From NCBI RefSeq assembly GCF_000970755.1, contig NZ_KQ034007.1, positions 1,768,273 to 1,832,272 of the forward strand: a stretch of 64,000 nucleotides of DNA, written 5' to 3'. Origin of the DNA: Lactobacillus kimbladii (GTDB taxonomy: Bacteria > Bacillota > Bacilli > Lactobacillales > Lactobacillaceae). Made by a program: the position numbers and the translations under genes. The notes under the pieces were generated by a model, which saw only the letters and a program-made list of their open reading frames with translations, did not search any database and was not told the origin of the DNA. Positions 8,581 to 16,415 of this stretch are shown piece by piece (the first letter of the stretch is position 1; each line of letters begins with the position of its first letter).

Positions 8581-8880
8581 TCAACTTATGCATTCTGCTT
8601 TTAATTTCATTTGCCATATTGTCGATCCAACTATTATTCGTATAAATTTCTCTTCTTTCATACTTTCATTTAAATGATATATATAAAGAAGAGTAATGGC
8701 ATTAACAAAAATTGGGATGAATATAACAAGGTTATCGCTATCAAACATCAGCTGCAAAATACCATGAATATCCTTTGGAACAAGATTATTTAAAACATAT
8801 ACTGCAATTACAATGTTATTTAATAATTCAATCAAAAAGCTAAAACAAAAATCGGTTAATTTAAGAATATTTTTAGTCAC
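8581..8880 (-). pseudogene. Membrane-protein fragment, possibly N-terminal part of the eroded ABC exporter
   Basis: A 99-codon frame with three hydrophobic segments (about residues 12-33, 38-50 and 50-70), compatible with the beginning of an ABC exporter membrane domain. It has no clear family signature. Its C-terminus (SMKEEKFIRIIVG...) runs toward the ATPase remnant at 8440-8523 on the same strand, separated by under 60 nt, which suggests internal deletion. Alternatively it is an unrelated small membrane protein. Confidence 0.4.
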
Positions 8881-9121
8881 TAATAAATCAATACCTTACA
8901 TATATTATAAATAACCCTAAAAAGAGAAGGCCACATCTAATAAAATTAATAATATTCTCGCATTTGTCTCTTTGTTAAATTTTTAATAGATTTTATTTAA
9001 ATTATACAATTATAGAATATCATAAAAGTAACTACATATCCTGATATTATAAAAATTTAAAATATATTTTAATATAAATTATAAAAAGTTTTACAGAAAT
9101 CTTTCATTTTATTTTGTAGCT

Positions 9122-9150
9122 AAAAAAAAGCCTTGCAAAGCAAGCCTTCT
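9122..9150 (-). terminator. Terminator of the SLAP-protein gene
   Basis: On the minus strand CTTGC-TTT-GCAAG, extended by bulged pairs, is followed by eight T residues. It lies ~50 nt past the stop codon at 9198. The rest of 8881-9197 is AT-rich with nothing recognisable. Confidence 0.75.
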
Positions 9151-9197
9151 TTGAAAACAAGTAATTATTCAAATTTTGATTAATTTTTTCACCTGCT

Positions 9198-10298
9198 TTA
9201 ATTATTAGCAGCAGATTTTGCTTGGGCTTGAGCTTGGGCTTCGACTTCTGCTTTTGTGTTACTTGGCTTTAATTTGATACCATAACCATATTTAACATCA
9301 CTAGCTCTAACATAGGCATCTCCCAGCTCCATTTTTTCGCTCTTATTGGAATAAATCTGATGAATGGTCAGATTGTAAAACAATTCTGCCTTTTGATCAG
9401 CTGGCACCCAAAGATATAGTAATTTTTCAACTCTTAAGTAATTGACTTTTTTAGAAATCTTTTGCCCATCATGGTCTTGCGTGCTGCCATCTGCATTATA
9501 AACATCAATATCTTTATAGAGACTAACATAACTGAAATTTTCTGCATTATAGTCATGGACTGGCAATTTCTTTTTAGCTTTAACATTTGAAAACCATAAC
9601 CAATGATCTGTTCCCTTAATACGGTAAATTTTAGGCTCAGGCACGAACTGCCCTCTTTGATTCATAATATATGCAGCGGGTGATCCAGTTTCTAAACGAT
9701 CTACTTTAAATTTAGTACCAGCTTTCGCAATTTTTACTTTTTTAGTACCATAAATCGCTGTACCTAACTGTGCAATTGCCGTCACAGTAGTTTCTTCAGT
9801 TGGTGAGCCAATTACTGCTCCAACATTACCAGCCTTTAGGTATTGCTTTATCGGGCCCCCTATTCGGTAGTAGCGTTTACCGTTTTTAAAACGTAACGCA
9901 CTCCCGTAGGTAATTATTGTTCGGCCCTTTCTGATTAAATTTAAACTGGCTTTACGAGTACTAGTGGCATAAACATAGGAATTATGTTTAACTTTGCGCT
10001 TAACCCCATCTATATTGGACGCTTTGAGGTAGCGATTTTTACCTTTAAGCTTGTAGTAAGGCTGTTTTTTAATTATTACCGGCTCATCTTCAACTTTGAC
10101 AGTTGTAAAGGCACGGTATTTATTTTTAGTACGCTTGCCAGCTTCAGTATAAGCTACCGATTTATGCATAATAGTTTTGGTAAGAGTGTGATTAGCTGCT
10201 TGGACAGTTGGTGCTGCTTGACTAGTTATTGTAAAGATTATTGCTGTACTAAACAAGCCAGCGACCAGCAGAGCAGCTATTTTCGTCTTTACTTTCAT
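9198..10298 (-). CDS. Secreted SLAP-domain surface protein
   Basis: 366 residues. A signal peptide (MKVKTKIAALLVAGLFSTAI..., cleavage near residue 33-35) is followed by two SLAP repeats (about 38-100 and 100-160; cores IMHKSVAYTEAGKR and VKHNSYVYAT). A C-terminal region (about 170-345) contains FKVDRLETG, LLYLWVP and KAELFYNL. The same C-terminal module occurs in the proteins starting at 14600, 19193 and 22496, so this is one paralogous family. The tail is an Ala/Gln-rich helix. GGAG precedes the start, and the stop of a decayed paralog overlaps this leader. It is predicted to be wall-associated; no enzymatic motif is visible. Confidence 0.82.
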   Translation of the reverse strand: MKVKTKIAALLVAGLFSTAIIFTITSQAAPTVQAANHTLTKTIMHKSVAYTEAGKRTKNKYRAFTTVKVEDEPVIIKKQPYYKLKGKNRYLKASNIDGVKRKVKHNSYVYATSTRKASLNLIRKGRTIITYGSALRFKNGKRYYRIGGPIKQYLKAGNVGAVIGSPTEETTVTAIAQLGTAIYGTKKVKIAKAGTKFKVDRLETGSPAAYIMNQRGQFVPEPKIYRIKGTDHWLWFSNVKAKKKLPVHDYNAENFSYVSLYKDIDVYNADGSTQDHDGQKISKKVNYLRVEKLLYLWVPADQKAELFYNLTIHQIYSNKSEKMELGDAYVRASDVKYGYGIKLKPSNTKAEVEAQAQAQAKSAANN

Positions 10299-10442
10299 TT
10301 ATAAACTCCTTTCTAACTTACTTTTAATATTATTATATCTTCTTTTTGCTTTCTCTTCAGCTTTTGTGTTGCTTGGCTTTGATTTGATACTATGAACAAA
10401 CTTGACATCATTTGTTTTCGCATAGCCATCGAGTACTTCAAT
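10299..10442 (-). pseudogene. C-terminal remnant of a SLAP-protein paralog
   Basis: An open frame without a start reads EVLDGYAKTNDVKFVHSIKS then KPSNTKAEEKAK. This aligns with the C-terminal residues of the intact downstream gene (ELGDAYVRASDVKYGYG... KPSNTKAEVEAQ). It ends at a TAA that abuts the intact gene's ATG. It is evidence of a former tandem duplicate. Confidence 0.7.
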
Positions 10443-10527
10443 TCATTAAGTATGCATGGTTACCTATAGATACTTTTAGCTCTTTCTCTTGCTAATCCTG
10501 AGATGTCAACAACATAATTCTAGCCTA

Positions 10528-10779
10528 CTACCAGCCAAATACCGAATAAATCAAAAAAGTACACGCAACAGCGACAATCATATAAGAAATACGACAAATA
10601 ATATATAATCTCCTTACTAATTTTGCCCGTTTTGCATTATAAATATAGGGAATACTTGTATAATGCTTTCTTGCTTTTTTAGTTAAATCTGCATTCATAT
10701 ACATTTCTGCTAACACGGTAACAATGAAAATCAAATTTCCTATTAATAGAATAACAACTTCTGATGTAAAAAAAGCCAA
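10528..10779 (-). CDS. Small membrane protein, probable C-terminal part of a frameshifted gene
   Basis: The frame starts at TTG and gives 83 residues with two hydrophobic helices (about 6-27 and 62-80). The same frame is open further upstream as GNDNASRFIATIVLLLTLAF, a good transmembrane start that begins inside the preceding gene. One base shift near 10830-10850 would join the two frames into a single ~160-residue, four-helix protein. No family recognised. Confidence 0.45.
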   Translation of the reverse strand: MAFFTSEVVILLIGNLIFIVTVLAEMYMNADLTKKARKHYTSIPYIYNAKRAKLVRRLYIICRISYMIVAVACTFLIYSVFGW

Positions 10780-10781
10780 AG

Positions 10782-11021
10782 TTAATAACAGAACAATAGT
10801 CGCAATAAACCGGCTGGCATTATCATTACCACTTCTCTCTCAATTCCAGGCTTTGCTACAAACTCTACTGTAGAAGCTGCGACTTCTTTTCGTGATTCCA
10901 AATTAAGCTTATGCCAAGCTTTTGACTTGAGATAAATCATAGATAGCAATGTTATAAATGCAATAATAACGAATATTAAAATAATAATCTCGTAAATCAA
11001 ATCGTAATTCGTAGTATCCAT
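10782..11021 (-). CDS. Small membrane protein, probable N-terminal part of a frameshifted gene
   Basis: 79 residues from an ATG with AGGAGAG eight bases upstream. One membrane helix lies at about residues 9-30, followed by a charged linker (SKAWHKLNLESRKEV...). After residue ~63 (PGIERE) the frame degenerates into MPAGLLRLLFCY and stops, while a credible membrane helix appears in the neighbouring frame. It is probably the 5' part of the gene at 10528-10779. Function unknown. Confidence 0.5.
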   Translation of the reverse strand: MDTTNYDLIYEIIILIFVIIAFITLLSMIYLKSKAWHKLNLESRKEVAASTVEFVAKPGIEREVVMIMPAGLLRLLFCY

Positions 11022-11445
11022 AAAAAGCTCTCCTAGTCTATTATATTTTGCAAATATTTAAAGGCTTGCGAAATTTTGATTATTTTAGCAGGTTAAATAC
11101 TGTAAACTTTTTATTTCATACACTATACACTGTCTTAAGCTTTAGCATATCATTTTTTATCGATATAACAAATAACCTTTGAATTAAAATAATTACAAAA
11201 GAGTCTAAGATCGATAAATCTTCCAGAAATTTTTTTGCTCTGCTACTTCTACAAAAGATAAGTAATATTACTATCTTTAGATTAGACCGTTCTTTAAAGG
11301 ATTTTTATTCCATATAAAAAGAAGCATCCATGCGAATATACAGAAGGAAATTAATTTCTGCTCTACTTTTAAAATCCATAGAAATTCATTTATACTTTTA
11401 TGATAGTCATGTAAACAATATTCTTAACTATCATAAGGAGGAAAA
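11022..11445. other. Intergenic region with divergent promoters expected
   Basis: It separates the divergent membrane-protein and SLAP-CAP genes. AT-rich. The only clear structure is the inverted repeat at 11398-11436. Confidence 0.5.
11398..11436 (+). promoter_or_regulatory. Perfect inverted repeat abutting the ribosome-binding site
   Basis: TTATGATAGT (11398-11407) and ACTATCATAA (11427-11436) are exact inverse complements around a 19-nt loop. The 3' arm overlaps the start of AAGGAGG (11435-11441), the ribosome-binding site of the SLAP-CAP gene. It could be an RNA hairpin limiting translation or a dimeric operator. Confidence 0.6.
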
Positions 11446-12432
11446 ATGAATTTCAAAAGGAAAGTGATTAAATTAAATAGTAGCATTGCTTTATCCCTGG
11501 CATTATTTAGTTGCGTTGATGTGGAAACAAACAGTTTTCATAATGTTGTCCAAGCTTCTAGCTATCAGAAAGCAAAGATTACTCATAATGCCTTTATTTA
11601 CGATAGCAAAGGAAGAAGAAAAATTGGCTTTACTTTAAAAAAGGGCAAATTAATAAAAGTCTATAATAGGAAAAAAATAAAAGGAAAAAGCTTTGTTAGA
11701 ATCGGTAAAAATAAGTACATAAAAAAGTCCAATGTTAGAAAAATAAAAAAGTATCTGTTTACTATTAACCTCGAAAATTATGTTAGTGCGCACGTTATAC
11801 CGCAAAAAGACAGTGCGTTTGGAAATGATTTTATTGGTAACCAGAAAATATATGAAAAACAAAGGGACTCAAACGGTAATGAATGGCTAGCAGTAAATAA
11901 AGATAATTGGCTATTAAAAACTGATGTTGAAAACTCAAGTAAAAAAGATAAGGATGATGCAGACCAAGAAAATAGATCTATATTGTCTAGTAGCCCTAAA
12001 AAAACTATCGCTGAAATTAAAAATGATAGTTACACAAAGGCTATTGAAGACAGCTTTCTCAGCCAATTAAATGCTTTACGAAATAATAAGGGAATGAAGC
12101 CTTTTATTTACAATGAGGCTTTACACACATACGCCAAATTGCGTGCTAAGGAAACTCTTCGAAACTATAGCCATGTTCGACCTAACGGTGAAAAAACAAA
12201 GTTTGGTGAAGTTTTAGCTGGTGGCACAGCGAGTGCTTATGGTTCACCTGAAATAACTGCAAAAGAAATTTTAGATTGTTTTATTTATTATGATGCTGCT
12301 TCTAACTGGCAACACCGTGATTTATTGCTTAATCCCAATTATACAAAAATGGGTGTAGGCATAGCATGGGATAAAAACACAGATTATGCTGATGCGGCTG
12401 TGGGTTTCAATCTTATCGCAAATTTTTATTAA
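11446..12432 (+). CDS. Secreted SLAP-domain protein with C-terminal CAP/SCP domain
   Basis: 328 residues. The signal peptide (about 1-38) includes a hydrophobic SSIALSLALFSCV. A SLAP repeat follows at about 40-100 (THNAFIYDSKGRR...IGKNKYIKKSN). The CAP (CRISP/antigen 5/PR-1, SCP-like) domain occupies about 195-328: FLSQLNALRNNKG, LHTYAKLRAKE, YSHVRPNG, and AVGFNLIANFY at the end. The histidines in the CAP cavity (LHTYAK and YSHVRP) are present. Bacterial CAP proteins of this type are abundant on Firmicute surfaces and generally have no assigned activity. Strong ribosome-binding site. It points the same way as the ABC exporter downstream, 266 nt away. Confidence 0.85.
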   Translation: MNFKRKVIKLNSSIALSLALFSCVDVETNSFHNVVQASSYQKAKITHNAFIYDSKGRRKIGFTLKKGKLIKVYNRKKIKGKSFVRIGKNKYIKKSNVRKIKKYLFTINLENYVSAHVIPQKDSAFGNDFIGNQKIYEKQRDSNGNEWLAVNKDNWLLKTDVENSSKKDKDDADQENRSILSSSPKKTIAEIKNDSYTKAIEDSFLSQLNALRNNKGMKPFIYNEALHTYAKLRAKETLRNYSHVRPNGEKTKFGEVLAGGTASAYGSPEITAKEILDCFIYYDAASNWQHRDLLLNPNYTKMGVGIAWDKNTDYADAAVGFNLIANFY

Positions 12433-12698
12433 GTACATTAAGCAGCTGCTATAAATTATTAATGGACAATAAATTTTGAAATTGATTTTAATCATTTGTT
12501 TCCATATCAGAATTATTGTTTTAGCCACAGACACATGATCTGCTTTATTCCGTCTTATAAGATTGCCCCCCTATTCTATAGATCAGAATATAGTTTAATA
12601 ACTTAAGTTGATAATATATAATAAAGGAATACAAAAGATTTTAAACTTATTTTATTCTAATATTTCGGCTATTAAAAAGTATCTATGGGGGTATGTGA

Positions 12699-14285
12699 GT
12701 GAAATATATTTTAAAAAAAGACTCAAAAAGAGTAATAGTTTACTTCATTTTAACAATTATTTTGGCACTATTAATGGTTTCGAACTCGCTTGTATTAAAG
12801 TACATTATGGATGTAGCTTCAAGCAAAGGTTTGAATAAATATGTGTCTTTGGTTATAAATGTATTGTTATTTATTTTGGTTCAGTCTCTGGCATATTATT
12901 TGCAGCAGCTAAATTCACAATTTTTAGCAAAAGAAGCTGTTTCGGTCTATCGTAATGTGGTTTTTGAACGTTTGTCAAAGCAAAGACTGCTAACACTTAA
13001 TTCAAATGAATCTGGTCAATACATTTCATTATTAACTAGCCAAATGGACAATTTAGGACAAAACTACTTTTATACATTTTTTTGGGGTTTATATTTACTA
13101 CTACAATTTCTTGCTGCTAGTTTGCTATCTTGGATAATAAATCCTGTTATGGCGATTTTTGCTATTATTTTAAGTATTCCTAATATCTTTATCCCGTTAA
13201 TTTTTAAAACAAAATTACAAATTAAAAAAAGTAAAACAATAGAGGCAACTAATAATTATATCAATGAAACAAATGACTTATTTTCTGGTTTGACAGATTG
13301 GAAAGTGAATCGTTCTGAAGCTGCAGTGGTTTCAGAAGAAAAAATGATTAACAAAAAGCTGTTACATTGTGAAAAAGAAGAGCTAAAGACTGAAAATACA
13401 GTGACGGTTTTCAATAAAACTTTTTCTGACTTTTTATATTTTGGTACGTGGCTAATTGGAACTTTTTTTATCATAAAGAGCAACTTATCAATTGGTCAAA
13501 TTGTGGCGTTTACCCAACTAGTTACGAATATTTCTTTTCCTATTTACAGTTTTTCTGATCTTTTTTCTCAATGGATTGGTGGGAAAAAAGTATTTGATTC
13601 AATTGAAAATGAAACAAATAAAGAAACAATTACCTCGGACAATGAAAAAAACATTGATGCTTTTTCTAGTATAGAATTAAAGGATGTAAGTGTTTCTTTT
13701 GAAGAAAAAAATGTTATTGATTCACTGAATCTTAAAATTAAAGCTGGGAAAAAATATTTAATTGTTGGTAAAAGTGGCAGTGGTAAATCTACTTTCATCA
13801 AGCTTATTACCAAACAATTAGATAATTATGGAGGAGAGATTCTGTTAAATGGAATAAATATTTCAAAACTCACAGATAATCAAATTTATCAAAATTTCAG
13901 TTACTTACCACAAGATGGCCATGTTTTTGCAACCACATTGCGTAATAATCTGACTTTATATAAAAGTTATCCGGATGAAATTATAATTAAAGCATTAAAG
14001 TTTGTAGAATTGGATAAGTGGGCCAATGCTGAATCGTTGAGTATGAAACTAGGAAATTCAGATACAAAAGTATCTGGTGGAGAGGCTAAAAGAATTGAAT
14101 TAGCAAGATTACTACTTAGGGAAAAAAGTGTGTTAATTTTGGATGAATTTTCTTCTGGAATAGATAAGGCTACTTTACAAAAAATTGAAAGCAAGCTTTT
14201 AAGTTTACCTATTACATTATTATACGTAACCCATACTTATAATAACGACTTGATAGCTAAAGCAGATGAAGTTATTAAGTTTTAA
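12699..14285 (+). CDS. ABC exporter, fused membrane and ATPase domains
   Basis: 528 residues from GTG, with a GGGGG ribosome-binding site seven bases upstream. Six membrane helices lie at about 10-285. In the ATPase, Walker A is GKSGSGKS, the Q-loop YLPQDG, the signature VSGGEAKR, Walker B ILDEFSSGID and the H-loop LLYVTHT. The D-loop region (EFSSGID) differs from the usual E(A/P)TS.LD. It lacks a C39 peptidase. Codon use is more AT-rich (many AAA, TTA, ATT) than in neighbouring metabolic genes, consistent with acquisition. It lies downstream of the SLAP-CAP gene, but the gap makes co-transcription uncertain. Substrate unknown. Confidence 0.87.
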   Translation: MKYILKKDSKRVIVYFILTIILALLMVSNSLVLKYIMDVASSKGLNKYVSLVINVLLFILVQSLAYYLQQLNSQFLAKEAVSVYRNVVFERLSKQRLLTLNSNESGQYISLLTSQMDNLGQNYFYTFFWGLYLLLQFLAASLLSWIINPVMAIFAIILSIPNIFIPLIFKTKLQIKKSKTIEATNNYINETNDLFSGLTDWKVNRSEAAVVSEEKMINKKLLHCEKEELKTENTVTVFNKTFSDFLYFGTWLIGTFFIIKSNLSIGQIVAFTQLVTNISFPIYSFSDLFSQWIGGKKVFDSIENETNKETITSDNEKNIDAFSSIELKDVSVSFEEKNVIDSLNLKIKAGKKYLIVGKSGSGKSTFIKLITKQLDNYGGEILLNGINISKLTDNQIYQNFSYLPQDGHVFATTLRNNLTLYKSYPDEIIIKALKFVELDKWANAESLSMKLGNSDTKVSGGEAKRIELARLLLREKSVLILDEFSSGIDKATLQKIESKLLSLPITLLYVTHTYNNDLIAKADEVIKF

Positions 14286-14346
14286 AACTTTTGCGGCATT
14301 AGTTATTGTCAAATGACGGTTATCTGAATATTATAAAGTTTTGTTC

Positions 14347-14382
14347 AAGAGGAGTTCTATTGATAGTAGAGCTTCTTTTTAC
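14347..14382 (+). terminator. Terminator of the ABC exporter gene
   Basis: AAGAGGAGTTCTA pairs imperfectly with GTAGAGCTTCTT, followed by TTTT. It lies 60 nt after the stop at 14285. The remainder of the gap to 14523 shows nothing recognisable. Confidence 0.7.
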
Positions 14383-14523
14383 AATTAATTCATAATAATA
14401 TCCAAAGTTTAACCCACTGTTTAGCTGAAAAACATTAAAAATAGAAATAACTAATTTAGTTTCCTGGCTTTATGCATAATTTTGGTTTAAATACTTTCAA
14501 AACATCTTTACTTGGTTTATATT

Positions 14524-14599
14524 TTTGAAAGCCTATTCAAAGACAGCATATTATTCTATACTGTATGTAAGGTATTTAATCAATTTTTGAGGTGATTAC
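14524..14599 (+). promoter_or_regulatory. Conserved promoter/leader of SLAP protein, copy 1
   Basis: These 76 bases are almost identical to 19117-19192 upstream of the paralogous gene. They contain TTTGAA-N6-TTCAAA (14524-14541), a TATACT -10 candidate (14557-14562) and the ribosome-binding site GAGGTG. Conservation across the duplicate outside coding sequence suggests shared control. Confidence 0.6.
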
Positions 14600-16060
14600 A
14601 TGAAATTAAATAAAAAGTTTGTTTATGCTTCCATAGCAAGCGTTCTTGCTATTAGTCCTGTATTATCGGTAGTATTGTCAAGTAATACAGAAGTAACAGC
14701 CGCCAAGACTGATACTTTCACGTTGAATCATAATTCTTATGTTTACACGTCTCAGGGCAAGCGCACCTATTATAACGGTAAAGGGACATTGCGTATGGGC
14801 ACCACTGTAAACGGTAGTGCCAAAACAACTTCAATTAATGGTAAAAGCTACTATCCTTTAACCGGTGGTGCCTACGTTAAGGCGGCTAATGTTGGATCCA
14901 TTAACAATGAGGTTCAAAGCGGCAATTTAGAGCTCAATTACAATTCTTACGTCTATGATAAGAATGGCAAGCGTTTGGGGAAATTCCGTGGCAGTAAAAA
15001 GAATACGCATTTGCGCAAAGGAACCCCTTTGAAATACTCTGGCTCTGTAGAAAAAATTGACCGGAATAGCAAACAGTATTTCCTAGTCAATGATGACAAC
15101 TATAATCAGTCATGGCTCCCTTATAAAAAAATCGGTGGTAAATATTACTACAATATTGGAGCCGGTGGCTATGTTAATGCGGCCAATATTGGCAACATTG
15201 ATAACAAGCCCCTTTATGTCGCAGAAGCAACCGTGACAATTAGTCCAAAGGATATTGACTCCAAAGGAGTTCAGATTGGCTTGGGCAAAGAACAAATCAC
15301 GGTTAAGCCTTTACAAAAAATAAAAGTTAACCGTGAAACCCTATTTAGGTATGATCCAACCAGTTCACCAAGTTACATTATTAGTGGGACAAAAACTGGC
15401 TGGTTTCCTAAATCATACGTACAAAAAGAGCCAAGACAAAGGCTGCTGACTTTTACCGCTGACACCTATGTTCTAATTACTTCTGGAACTGATATTTTTG
15501 ATGCTAATGGAGACTTACGACCAAATCAGGTTGATAAAGCCGGTCTAACGACCTTTATTGAGGGCGAAAAAATTCCGGTTGATGAATTGTTATACATTTG
15601 GTCGAATAAGGACAACAAAGCTGAGCTCTACTATCATTTAGGTGACGTAAATGGCTTTACGCACACCAACTTTGAAGAAAACAATGAAGAACATATGTCA
15701 TTCATCAAAGCTGCTGACAGTAAATATATTTCTGGTCCATTTTTGAAACCTCTTAATACGGTTGATGAAGCTAAAGCAGATGCGAAAATAGCAACTGCAG
15801 CAGATAAAAAAGACCTCCAAAAGGAAATTGATCAGGAAAATGCAGTTCACAATACTGATGGATATAAAGCTTCTGGTTTCAAACTTTATGATGATGCACT
15901 AAAAAAGGCCAAAGAAATTAATAGCTCAGATAAGGCAACAATTTCCGAGGTCAAAGAAGCCACGAGACGTTTACAAATGCAAGGAAAACTAGCATACCTA
16001 ACTAATTATGAATATTCTGTGTATGGTATTTCAAGAAAAACAATGCCAGAAGAATATTAG
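14600..16060 (+). CDS. Secreted SLAP-domain surface protein, duplicate A
   Basis: 486 residues. A signal peptide (about 1-35; MKLNKKFVYASIASVLAISP) precedes two SLAP repeats (LNHNSYVYTSQGKR and LNYNSYVYDKNGKR) at about 40-200. A middle domain follows with KVNRE and ISGTKTGWFPK. The shared family module comes next (LLYIW, NKAELYYHL, FIKAADSKYISGP). A helical tail (YDDALKKAKEINSSD...) resembles a FIVAR-type repeat. The first ~200 residues are nearly identical at DNA level to the gene at 19193, then the two diverge. It is predicted to be secreted and SLAP-anchored; no enzymatic motif seen. Confidence 0.83.
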   Translation: MKLNKKFVYASIASVLAISPVLSVVLSSNTEVTAAKTDTFTLNHNSYVYTSQGKRTYYNGKGTLRMGTTVNGSAKTTSINGKSYYPLTGGAYVKAANVGSINNEVQSGNLELNYNSYVYDKNGKRLGKFRGSKKNTHLRKGTPLKYSGSVEKIDRNSKQYFLVNDDNYNQSWLPYKKIGGKYYYNIGAGGYVNAANIGNIDNKPLYVAEATVTISPKDIDSKGVQIGLGKEQITVKPLQKIKVNRETLFRYDPTSSPSYIISGTKTGWFPKSYVQKEPRQRLLTFTADTYVLITSGTDIFDANGDLRPNQVDKAGLTTFIEGEKIPVDELLYIWSNKDNKAELYYHLGDVNGFTHTNFEENNEEHMSFIKAADSKYISGPFLKPLNTVDEAKADAKIATAADKKDLQKEIDQENAVHNTDGYKASGFKLYDDALKKAKEINSSDKATISEVKEATRRLQMQGKLAYLTNYEYSVYGISRKTMPEEY

Positions 16061-16105
16061 AAACTTACAAAGTTAATAAAAAAAGCAAGAAATTATTAAA
16101 TGATG

Positions 16106-16288
16106 TGAACCCTAAAATTAGGACACTTTATTAGCTTTACTGAGGACTAACTGCCGATATTCGATCGGAGTTAGTCCTTTTAGCTTGATTTTAATTCTTT
16201 TCTGATTGTAATACTCAATAGTTTCTTACTGCATCTCCCAGCTCGGTGAGATTCTTATACAGCTTTTCAAAGCAATGGAACATTTATT
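16106..16288 (-). mobile_element. 3' end of an IS3-family element (relic)
   Basis: Right terminal repeat TGAACCCTAAAATTAGGACA followed, on the minus strand, by the end of an orfB transposase: YRQLVLS-type terminus and YIEYYNQKRIKIKLKGLTP with stops. It breaks off after about 180 nt. The same end occurs at 24.4, 27.4 and 32.2 kb. Confidence 0.8.
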
Positions 16289-16297
16289 CATGAAAAA

Positions 16298-16348
16298 AAG
16301 TGCTCCTTATAGTCGGATTATTGTCTAACTATTATGGAACACTTCAAT
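16298..16348 (-). terminator. Terminator of the ABC exporter gene
   Basis: On the minus strand AAGTGTTCCATAATAGTT pairs with ACTATAAGGAGCACTT and is followed by TTTTTT. It lies ~70 nt past the stop of the gene that ends at 16416. Confidence 0.75.
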
Positions 16349-16415
16349 TTCGAGAGTCATATCCTTTTTTACTTATTTTTCTCTTACTTTACTATGCTTT
16401 ATTGATAGCTCAAGA

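Noticed and set aside
12608-12838. Small peptide frame upstream of the 12699 ABC exporter
   Set aside because: It needs a TTG start without ribosome-binding site and runs into the exporter gene. The KKYLW motif is too weak to call a KxxxW peptide without a radical-SAM gene.
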